Positions 9,476-18,944 of a stretch of DNA of 64,000 bases are shown piece by piece. This DNA comes from Acipenser ruthenus (taxonomy: Eukaryota; Chordata; Actinopteri; Acipenseriformes; Acipenseridae): contig NC_081198.1 in the NCBI RefSeq assembly GCF_902713425.1, forward strand, positions 23,357,188 to 23,421,187, in the 5' to 3' direction. The position numbers were made by a program, and so were the translations under genes. Below the pieces are notes generated by a model. That model searched no databases and was not told where the DNA came from. It worked only from the letters and a program-made list of their open reading frames with translations. How positions within the stretch are numbered: the stretch's first letter is position 1; every line of letters starts with the position of its first letter.

Positions 9476-12400
9476 TTATTCCATCTTCACGTCCTGAAGT
9501 CCGGCGATCCTCCACTCCGCGCAGGCCTTGTCCTTCCCGAGGGTCCGGATGTCCAGAATTACAAAGTCCTTGATAAGAGTTTGTGCCCTTCTGGTCGTGG
9601 TGATAGTGTCTAGCTCCTGCTTGTGATAGACACAGACGTTACGGCCTTCCCACAGGATCTGCTTGACAACATTGATGACACGCCAAACGCACTTAGCTGT
9701 GCTGGTAGTGATTCCTCCCGCAGGCCCATAGAGCACAGTCTCAGCGGTCATCTTGGCCGTGTCAGCAAACCTGTTTAGGAAGACAGAGACAGAGAGCCAG
9801 ACACTGCCAGCCACATCACACTCCCAGAAGATATGGGCTGGTGTTTCTCTCTTGCGGCACTTTGCATAGGGGCATGTTTCTACTTGGGCTAGTCCCCTCC
9901 TGAACATGAACGCTCGAGTGGGGAGTGCACTGTGGACGGTGTTCCATGCTATATCCTTCTGGACATTACTGAGGCAGCTGTGAGACACATTCTCCCAGAT
10001 TTTTTGGCTTTGGGTGAGGGAGAAAGTAGCTACTTTTTCAATTTCCTGGGAACCGGCAAGATATTTAGTTACAGCCTTGTATTCCCAGGAGGCCAATTTT
10101 GCTTTATCTAAGCCCAATTTATATATAGTGTCCCTTAAGGTTCTATAATACAATGGGGGGTCCCAGGAGTACGGCACGGTGTTATCAATAGTGCAGAGGC
10201 CCAAGGCCCTGAGACAGGTGGCAAAATAGAAACGATTCATGTAACATACCTTCCTGTCCAGGGCCTGGATGTTCTTGATAGTTTGCGTGAGCCCCTGCAC
10301 TCGGGTGAGCTGCACAACGTCCGGGACCCCCTTACCTCCCTTCTTGTCGGCTTTACTCAGAGTGGCTCGTTTTACCCTCTCCATCTTGCTGCCCCAGATA
10401 AAGCGGTGGATAATGCGGTCCACCACTTTTTTGGTGGTCCTGTCTGGGGGAAAGATTTTTCCTACATAAGAGAGGATGGGGAACAGTATAGACTTGGTTA
10501 TTAATACTCTACCCGTCATTGTTAAGGATCTTGTGCTCCATCCGCCAATCTTTTTACGGACCTGGTTAATGGCCGCCGTCCAGCTCTGGGCCCCCGAGCT
10601 ATTGTTCTCGAAAATGAGGCCCAGAATCTTGATTTTGTCCTTTTTGACAGGGTACATGTCCGACAGTTCCCTATCTACCTGCCAATTTTTAGACACGTAG
10701 ACTTCGCTCTTGGACTTATTAATCACTGCCCCGGTCGCCGTGCAGTACTTCTCAAGGATATTACTAATCCGAGGTACCGACGATGTGTTGGTGCAAATGA
10801 GTGACACATCGTCCATATATGCTGTTGTTTTGACCTGGACCCCGTTGGATCCAGGCAGCTGGAAACCAGTTATATTGGTATCCCTACGAATTGCCTGCAG
10901 GAGGGGTTCAATGCACACGACATATAGCAGTGGGGATAGTGGGCAACCCTGTCTGACCCCTGACTGGATAGATATTTTACCAGTCAGGTGCCTGTTCACC
11001 AAGACTCGGGTACTAATGTTTGTATATATGGTTTTAACCCACTCCCTAAGTCCAGGAGCGAATTTCATCTGGTCCATCACTTTGTACATATATTCATGGC
11101 TTACCCTATCGAACGCCTTCTCCTGGTCAAGGTTGAACAGGCAGAGGGGATGGTTCCGTTCTCTAGAATAAGCCAGAATGTCCCTTGTTAACATTAAAAT
11201 ACCCGTGATGGACCTCCCTGGGACGCCACAAGCCTGGTCGGGGCCAATGACCAAAGGGAGGTGTACTTGTAGCCGGAGCATCAGAGCTTTGGCTAGTATC
11301 TTGTAATCCACGCAAAGGAGGCTGATTGGGCGCCAATTCCGTAGATCTTTAACTTCCCCTTTCTTATGAAGGAGAGTAATTACACTCTCCCGCATAGAAG
11401 GGCCCAACCGCTTCTCCCTGTAGACCGCTCTGTAGACCTCCGCTAAATGGACTTTTAGCGTGTCCCAAAAAAGATGGTAATACTCACCCGGGATGCCATC
11501 TGGACCTGGCGTCTTACCGGTGTTCATGGTCTTAACCGCCTGGGTGAGCTCCTCCAGCGTGAGTTCTGGGTCCTTCTCCTCCTCCTCGTCGTCCCGCACT
11601 GAGTCAGGCTCCAACTGGCTCAGGAACCACTCTATCAGGGTGTCATCTGTAGCTTTGATGTTTTACAGGTCCCTATAGAAGTTCTCTACCACTTTTTTCA
11701 CTCCCTCACTATCCTCTACTATCCTCCCCCTGCTGTCGAGCATGGAGGACATCAAGTGCCGCTTCTCCCTCGTTTTCTGGAAGAAGAAGCGAGTACACTT
11801 TTCGTCTTCCTCCATTTTTTGCACTTTTGCATTGTGCATGACCTTTCGTTGTTCCTCCCTACAAAGCACTGAAAGATCTAGCTTGGTCTGGGCTATCTCG
11901 TCGCTTACAGGGAACCCCCGAAGCTGAAGCAGGCTCAGACGCTGGAGGGCAGCATTCAGGTATTTATATTTGGCTCTCCTTTCTTTTGCTTTCCTCTTGC
12001 CTGCTGCTATGAAATAACCCTTAGTTCTGATTTTGACCATCTCCCACCACTCTATAGGGGAGTTGAATAGGTCACGCAAAGTGGTCCACTCAACAAGCCT
12101 GCTCTTATAGGCTGCAGCTATGGAGGGGTCATCGAGTAAGGAGGTGTTTAATTTCCAGACCCCTGACCCCATCTGGGAGGTCTGAGGGACCTGCAATGTT
12201 ACCTGCAGGAGCCTATGGTCAGAGAAGAAGACGGCCTGGGTGTCTACTGCCGTCTTCGTAAGGGAGCTGGTATGCAGGACGAGATCTATACGGGAGAAGG
12301 AGGTCCCAGATGAGCTCACCCAGGTAAAGGGAGGCACCAGGTCCTTACCTGCATCACACAGGGAGAAATCAGATATTACGGAGGACAAAACTCTACTAGA

Positions 12401-12919
12401 GCGGTCGTTGCGTGGCCTGCTCCGGTCTACGTCCCTCAGAGCACAATTGAAGTCACCTGACACGATGACGGGTACGTTCCCCAGCAGGAGTGGACGCAGC
12501 TGTGGAAAAAATTGAACTCTTTCGTTTTGGTTAGTGGGTGCGTAGACATTGACCAGTCTGAGGGGAGTGTTGTTGTATGTCACATCCACGCTCAGAATTC
12601 TACCAGGTTCTACCTCCCTGCTGCTGCGGGAGGTAATAAAAGGGTTTTTAAACAGGATACCTACTCCGTCGGCTCTGGCTATGTTGGAGCCCGACCAGAA
12701 GGAGTCCTCCAGGGTCCAACTCTCCTTCAGGTCCCTATAATCATGGCTCGACGAAATACCACACTCCTGCAGAAAGATGAGATCTGCTTTCAAGTTAGCT
12801 AGATAGTTTAGTACATCAAATCTTTTTTGTGTCTCCCTGATGCTCCTGACATTAACAGACACACATATCAGGGCCATCAGGGTAGCTAACAAGAAAAGGA
12901 GTCGCTGCGTCCACCCCAT
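9476..12919 (-). pseudogene. Keno ORF2 (endonuclease and reverse transcriptase), copy K3, one nonsense codon
   Basis: Full 1147-codon length with normal start and stop. Codon 419 is TAA (11663-11665) where other copies have TAT for Tyr. The stop falls between the endonuclease (residues 17-240) and the reverse transcriptase (about 465-760), so a 418-residue endonuclease-only product remains possible. Downstream, all RT motifs are kept, with one further change in the SITDIL segment (D573 to G). The single lesion suggests a recently broken copy. Confidence 0.9.
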
Positions 12920-12924
12920 AGCGA

Positions 12925-14872
12925 CTATGATTGGGAGGTCGGGACACTCTTCCTACTCTTAGCTCTACGCTTGCTTCGAGGGGGCTTGGGCTTATTTGCA
13001 ACTCCCATCACCCCTGAGAAGGTACTCACTGCTGCCTCGTCCAAGAAGGCACCATCTTTATATGCACAGTACGTGGAGTTGTTTGGGCTATTCAACTCCC
13101 CACAAGGTAAGTCTGGTGGAACTTGCTCAGGGCCCCTCGGAACGTGTGGGTCAGCTTTGTCCTGGGGGGGGGTTATGACAGACAGCATTCTTTGGCTGTT
13201 ACCGTCTGCTGAATTGGAGCTGTTAGCAGACTTCTGGCTTACCGCGTCCAGGGGTATTCCCATGTCCTCCAGTGCTGTATCTAGGAGGACCTCTAGGGGG
13301 CCCCTGGTTTTGCCCATACAAGGGAGGGGGTCAAGGATGCTTTGAAGGGAGGCCCTTCGCTTGAAGAGGGTCATTGCTACCGAGGTACTGCTGGTCAGGG
13401 AAGGTGTTGACCCCGACCTCTCCCTCGGTGCATTAGTGAACACCTCTTCTGCGAGGTGTGCTAGGGTTTGTGCCAACGACTGGGAAGGCTGGCTGGGGAT
13501 GCCCTGGCTGGCTGCTACCTGCCCACTAGACGGCAGTGTAGCCGTCCCACTCGCCTCCGTCTCTGCCTGCGAGGGCAAGACTGGGGACTTTGTGTGGACA
13601 TTATCTGGTTTTGGATCTATGGGGGCCACCTGCAACTTGCTGTCTTTGATCTTGATCTTCTTTCTTTTCCCCCCATCGTCTCTACCCTTTCTTTTCCCCA
13701 CCCTCTGCTGGTTCTTCATTCCCTTCCCCTCCTTTTCACTCTCACTTTCACTGTCGCTTTCGCTTTCCTCCCCCACGGACTCAATCCTTATGGCGTCATA
13801 ACGAGAGCCGAGGGGGAGTGCTGGCGCTGAGAGGGCCCTACTCAGGGGGGGGGGCGCTGCTGGGTCCGGGCTCCCTCCCTGCCTCGTGTTCTGTATCAGA
13901 GGAGCTACTGGAGGAGCTAGTGGAGTAGCTGTTGTACTCTCTCTCTGGGCTGGGGGAAGGGGTCCTCGTAAAACGGGACATGTCTCGGGGGCGGGGGGGT
14001 GAGGGGGGTGCTGGTGATGATGGTGGTGCTGGAGTCTGGGTTTTGGATACTGTTGGTGGTGATGTGGACTGATCTTTGTTATTTGTTCCCTCTTCCTGCT
14101 CAGGCCTAGGCTTGTTCGTATTTGCCTTGCTGGCTCTGGCCATGTTGGCATAGGAAGAGGGGCAGTCCTTAAACAGGTGCCCCTTCTTTCCACACAAATT
14201 GCACTGCCTCTCTTCTCTGCAGTGGCTGGTCTCGTGGGGGGCGCCGCAGTTCCTGCACTTGACTACAGTACATGCGGCCGCCAGGTGTCCTAATTCCCCA
14301 CATTTCCTGCAGAGTTTTGGCATCCCATTATAGAATACCAGCCCTCTGTTGGGCCCTAACACTATGGAGTTTGGAATGTGGCGGACGCCTCCAATGCCCG
14401 ATGGATCAACATTAAGGCGTACCAGCCACTTTCTGGCTCCTGTCCAAACCCCATCTTCGTCTGTAATTTTCCTCCCTTCTGATGACACCCTCCCATAGCG
14501 GTTAAGCCATGTTGTAATATCATAGTCGCTAACAGCCTCATTGAAAAATTGGACAGTAACAACTTTCATTTCTCTGTCTGTCAGTGCATCCACACAAAAT
14601 TCTTTGTATGGAGCGAGATATTTATTCTCCCCCCAAAAGGACCACATTTCTTGTAACTTTTGGGGGTTCCTAAAACTGACCTCAAACACTTCCTTAAGCC
14701 CTGGCAATTTCACCAAACAATTCAAGTCAGAAGGGGAAAAACCCATACCCCTCTGAAGAATGGTCCGGCTGAACTCCAGTCTCGTCAGTCCTGGTTCCGT
14801 TTCATCTTGCTTGTTTCTTGTGAAGCGCACCGCATTGTGCCTCCTGGCTTCCTGGGTTGGCCGGAACGCCAT
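12925..14872 (-). pseudogene. Keno ORF1, copy K3, one frameshift
   Basis: Both ends are normal; total length is 1948 nt against the expected 1947. The extra base lies in a G run at about 13844-13853, in the Ser-rich middle. The N-terminal domain and three zinc knuckles lie before the shift, and the basic C-terminus (KPKPPRSKRRAKSRKS) after it. K3, K8 and K9 share the variant TNNKDQ just after the knuckles, where the others have ASNKDQ. Confidence 0.88.
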
Positions 14873-15312
14873 CCTTCAGCTGGCTCCTCCGATTGGGGTG
14901 GGAGAAGCCTCTGGACGTCCGGGTTGTCTCTCTCTACGGAAAAGAGACAACGTAAGCAGCAAATCTGGGCAGTTGAAGGAACTATTACTTTAGTCCCTGA
15001 GGAGATGGTCGCCTCGCAAGAGGGACCCCCTCCCCAGGTGAACGGTGTCCTTCCCTGGCGGAGTAGGGGGCGCTGCTTGGCACCGAGACCACGTAGGAAG
15101 AATCGTGGCTGTGACGCCTCCTCGGGGTCCGGGGCCGCCCTCTGCTCCTCCCAGATGGCGCCCTCTGCTGGGCGCCTGCTGCTCTCTCGGTCTGGATCTC
15201 GATTACAATCAAGGGCTGGGGATGAGGTCGTCTAGGTCATCAAAGGGTCCTCAAAGGTCGTCTGGATGGTAGGTCCTCCTTCTCTCTAACTCCAGGAACG
15301 TCTGGAAAAGCC

Positions 15313-15362
15313 GGAACCGCCTGAAAAAGAAAAAAACGGGAACCGCCTGAAAAAGAAAAAAC
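15313..15362 (-). repeat. 24-bp tandem duplication in the LINE 5'UTR
   Basis: Two near-identical copies of an A-rich motif (ggaaccgcctgaaaaag...) lie one base apart. Both are present in K3-K8. K1 keeps only the end of the second, because its deletion removes the rest. Confidence 0.75.
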
Positions 15363-15890
15363 TGCTCTCAACAGTCAACAAAATCTTGAAAGACCCTCGG
15401 CCTGGATTGGGCAAGCCAAAACCAGACTGAGCATTAGTCTTCCAAAAAGTAAAAAAATAAAAAAAATTCTGTTCCTCCTCACCCGAACAAACCTCTCACA
15501 GACCCTCGGAGGGAGCGGGCAATGCCACTACCCTCTAAGCCTTAGTCTTAGAAAGATTTATTCGAACTGAAGAGAAGCCAGAGTATATGGCTGGCTAAGA
15601 AGGACCTGGCATAGGGACATGTTCCACCACACTTGTCTGGTTAGCTGCATGCTCCCAGGAAACAAACTGCTGCTGTCTACATCATCACCACATGTGAATA
15701 AAAGAAAGAAAGACAGCAAGAAAGAAAGAGAGAAAGAAAGAGAGAAAGAGAGAAAGAAAGAGAGAAAGAAAAAAAAAAGAAGTAAAACGGCAGGAAAACT
15801 TGCATCAACACTGGCACTCTCCCTCCAGCAGGGGTAGACAAAATGCTCACAGGAGAGATCCAGATCTGACTTTGACCAACGTTAGAGAAA

Positions 15891-16079
15891 GGTGTGCACC
15901 GTTCCCGGAGGTACTGCAATACCGGGCCGATGCGTGGAGTGGACGGAGCAAGCCCCTGTTCCTTCTCCCGATTCCAAAAATCAATTTAATATATGGTCCC
16001 CTGATAGGGGACGTATCAGATATTAAACTGATAAGAACAGATACTACACTTGATCTTAGCCAAAAGGCCGAGAAGCGAT
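15891..16079 (-). ncRNA. RNU2: U2 small nuclear RNA gene
   Basis: Full length, 189 nt. One difference, at 15963 (ccttctccc for ccatctccc), in the segment after the Sm site. PSE-like element 16127-16144; 3' box 15865-15880. Confidence 0.96.
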
Positions 16080-16676
16080 GGCGACTTGGCCCTTGTCCGG
16101 GGACCCCCAGCCCGGACGGCACAGGGGGATTCAAAGGTGGGTGCAAAATTCCAAGCACAAGCAGACCCCCAAAAAACGGGCTGCTGCTTCCAGAGGGGAA
16201 ATGTGCAATTTAAGCAGGAGAAAACAAAACAAAGCAAAAACACACACATAACACCAAAAACAAAACATAAACTGGCGGAGTGCGTCTTACAAATAGTCAT
16301 GCCAAGCTGCTATGCTGTGCAAGGTGCCTTGGGTAACTACAACTGTGCCTCGCTGGCTGGCTGGCTTGCTAAGAAGGTCCTGGCATAGGGACATGTTCCA
16401 CCACACTTGTCTGGTTAGCTGCATGCTCCCAGGAAACAACCTGCTGCTGTCTACATCATCACCACATGTGAATAAAAGAAAGAAAGACAGCAAGAAAGAG
16501 AGAAAGAAAGAGAGAAAGAGAGAAAGAAAGAGAGAAAGAAAGAAAGAGAGAAAGAAAAAAAAAAGAAGTAAAACGGCGGGAAAACTTGCATCAACACTGG
16601 CACTCTCCCTCCAGCAGGGGTAGACAAAATGCTCACAGGAGAGATCCAGATCTGACTTTGACCAACGTTAGAGAAA

Positions 16677-16865
16677 GGTGTGCACCGTTCCCGGAGGTAC
16701 TGCAATACCGGGCCGATGCGTGGAGTGGACGGAGCAAGCCCCTGTTCCATCTCCCGATTCCAAAAATCAATTTAATATATGGTCCCCTGATAGGGGACGT
16801 ATCAGATATTAAACTGATAAGAACAGATACTACACTTGATCTTAGCCAAAAGGCCGAGAAGCGAT
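16677..16865 (-). ncRNA. RNU2: U2 small nuclear RNA gene
   Basis: Full length, 189 nt, no departure from the common sequence noticed. PSE-like element 16913-16930; 3' box 16651-16666. Starts 786 bp from the previous copy. Confidence 0.96.
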
Positions 16866-17461
16866 GGCGACTTGGCCCTTGCCCGGGGCACCCCAGCCCG
16901 GACGGCACAGGGGGATTCAAAGGTGGGTGCAAAATTTCAAGCACAAGCAGACCCCCAAAAAACGGGCTGCTGCTTCCAGAGGGGAAATGTGCAATTTAAG
17001 CAGGAGAAAACAAAACAAAGCAAAAACACACACATAACACCAAAAACAAAACATAAACTGGCGGAGTGCGTCTTACAAATAGTCATGCCAAGCTGCTATG
17101 CTGTGCAAGGTGCCTTGGGTAACTACAACTGTGCCTCGCTGGCTGGCTGGCTTGCTAAGAAGGTCCTGGCATAGGGACATGTTCCACCACACTTGTCTGG
17201 TTAGCTGCATGCTCCCAGGAAACAACCTGCTGCTGTCTACATCATCACCACATGTGAATAAAAGAAAGAAAGACAGCAAGAAAGAAAGAGAGAAAGAAAG
17301 AGAGAAAGAGAGAAAGAAAGAGAGAAAGAAAGAAAGAAAGAAAAAAAAAGAAGTAAAACGGCGGGAAAACTTGCATCAACACTGGCACTCTCCCTCCAGC
17401 AGGGGTAGACAAAATGCTCACAGGAGAGATCCAGATCTGACTTTGACCAACGTTAGAGAAA

Positions 17462-17650
17462 GGTGTGCACCGTTCCCGGAGGTACTGCAATACCGGGCCG
17501 ATGCGTGGAGTGGACGGAGCAAGCCCCTGTTCCATCTCCCGATTCCAAAAATCAATTTAATATATGGTCCCCTGATAGGGGACGTATCAGATATTAAACT
17601 GATAAGAACAGATACTACACTTGATCTTAGCCAAAAGGCCGAGAAGCGAT
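17462..17650 (-). ncRNA. RNU2: U2 small nuclear RNA gene
   Basis: Full length, 189 nt, common sequence. PSE-like element 17698-17715; 3' box 17436-17451. It lies just left of the segment duplicated with K4/K5: it differs from its positional partner at 26620 near the U2 3' end. Confidence 0.96.
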
Positions 17651-18107
17651 GGCGACTTGGCCCTTGCCCGGGGCCCCCCAGCCCGGACGGCACAGGGGGA
17701 TTCAAAGGTGGGTGCAAAATTTCAAGCACAAGCAGACCCCATAAAAACGGGCTGCTGCTTCCAGAGGGGAAATGTGCAATTTAAGCAGGAGAAAACAAAA
17801 CAAAGCAAAAACACACACATAACACCAAAAACAAAACATAAACTGGCGGAGTGCGTCTTACAAATAGTCATGCCAAGCTGCTATGCTGTGCAAGGTGCCT
17901 TGGGTAACTACAACTGTGCCTCGCTGGCTGGCTGGCTTGCTAAGAAGGTCCTGGCATAGGGACATGTTCCACCACACTTGTCTGGTTAGCTGCATGCTCC
18001 CAGGAAACAACCTGCTGCTGTCTACATCATCACCACATGTGAATAAAAGAAAGAAAGACAGCAAGAAAGAAAGAGAGAAAGAAAGAGAGAAAGAGAGAAA
18101 GAAAGAG

Positions 18108-18162
18108 GCAATTCGTAGGGATACCAATATAACTGGTTTCCAGCTGCCTGGATCCAACGTGG
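18108..18162 (+). mobile_element. 55-bp inverted scrap of Keno ORF2 inside the U2 remnant beside K4
   Basis: Matches the ORF2 segment just before the YMDD motif (around 20304-20358 in K4), but in the opposite orientation to every LINE here. It ends ccaacgtgg, a variant found only in K4 and K5 ORF2 (where residue 693 is V, not G). It replaces the end of the microsatellite, the 3' box and the last ~20 nt of U2. Confidence 0.88.
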
Positions 18163-18188
18163 CCCGGTATTGCCTGCAATACCGGGCC
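18161..18188. repeat. Perfect 13-bp inverted repeat in the U2 remnant beside K4
   Basis: Arms ggcccggtattgc (18161-18173) and gcaataccgggcc (18176-18188) are separated by two bases. The right arm is U2 stem-loop IV sequence. The left arm is an inverted copy of it, lying at the join with the ORF2 scrap. Confidence 0.9.
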
Positions 18189-18299
18189 GATGCGTGGAGT
18201 AGCAAGCCCCTGTTCCATCTCCCGATTCCAAAAATCAATTTAATATATGGTCCCCTGATAGGGGACGTATCAGATATTAAACTGATAAGAACAGATACT
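18176..18299 (-). ncRNA. RNU2: Altered U2 snRNA remnant flanking the K4 3' end
   Basis: Runs from U2 nt 35 to the stem-loop IV region. It lacks the true 3' end and 3' box and has lost six bases (ggacgg) near 18201. On the LINE side it reaches 19 bases further into U2 than the usual flank, ending at agatact, in the branch-site-pairing region. It cannot be a functional gene. Confidence 0.88.
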
Positions 18300-18944
18300 C
18301 CTTTATTGAGATTTTACATTTTTTACATTTACACCCATTCGTTTTTTTCATTCATTTTACATTTCTTTTAAAGATGACATTCATGCATACAGACATACAT
18401 TTTGTTTTAAAAGCATTTAAAATACATTTAAAAACACCAAGACAATTGTGCTTTGTACATGGTTAAAACAGACACAGATTAAAATCAACATGAAAAAAAC
18501 CTGTGCTGCTTTAAAAGTGACTGGAAAAAAAGAACCATCTATAAAAAACCAGTGTTTGTGAGGGCCGGGGAGTGCTCTCTAAAAAAGTTCAAAAGTGAAC
18601 ATAAAACTAGATCTAAAACAGGGACAGGGGAAAAGGGACAGTGTATAGAACAGTGAGTTAAAATTCTAAAATTTTAAAACACTTAAAATGTAACTTTTAA
18701 TAGTTTACATTAAAAATCTTAAGATACATAAAACAAAACAAAACAAAATCAAATAAAACATTCAACGTAAATCAAATAAAAGTCCATAAAACTGAAACAA
18801 AAAGACTACATAAAACCAGGGCACCGTTGAAAAAACGGTCATGCCAGCTAAAAAGGGCGGAATGCTGGCATGACAAAATAAATAAAAGGCTTAGCGGTGC
18901 CCCGTAGTCCCGCTCCTAGGAGCTAGCGGTTCCAGTTTTTTCCT

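Larger units (their letters stand above)
8841..15582 (-). mobile_element. Keno-like LINE, copy K3, full length
   Basis: 6742 bp: 3'UTR 8841-9475, ORF2 9476-12919, ORF1 12925-14872, 5'UTR 14873-15582. The 3' end has no poly(A) tail but carries AATAAA (minus strand, 8847-8852) a few bases before the junction with U2 nt 54. The 5' end is followed by GTAT from U2 and then directly by spacer (atggctggctaag), so the U2 5' half and promoter are missing. The 5'UTR lacks about 30 bp near 15450 that K4-K8 keep. ORF2 has one nonsense change and ORF1 one frameshift, so this copy cannot make either full protein. Confidence 0.93.
15583..18295 (-). repeat. U2 array segment between K3 and K4 (three whole U2 genes)
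   Basis: GA-rich microsatellites lie at about 15699-15781, 16474-16568, 17259-17353 and 18045-18107. The spacer next to the K3 5' end carries variants (aaggacctgg, aacaaactgc) that recur beside the 5' ends of K4-K8 and are mostly absent from other spacers. No coding sequence is seen. Confidence 0.9.

Noticed and set aside
15583-18295. Regular ~787-bp repeats as a CRISPR-like or satellite array
   Set aside because: Each unit holds a complete U2 gene with promoter element and 3' box; it is a gene array.
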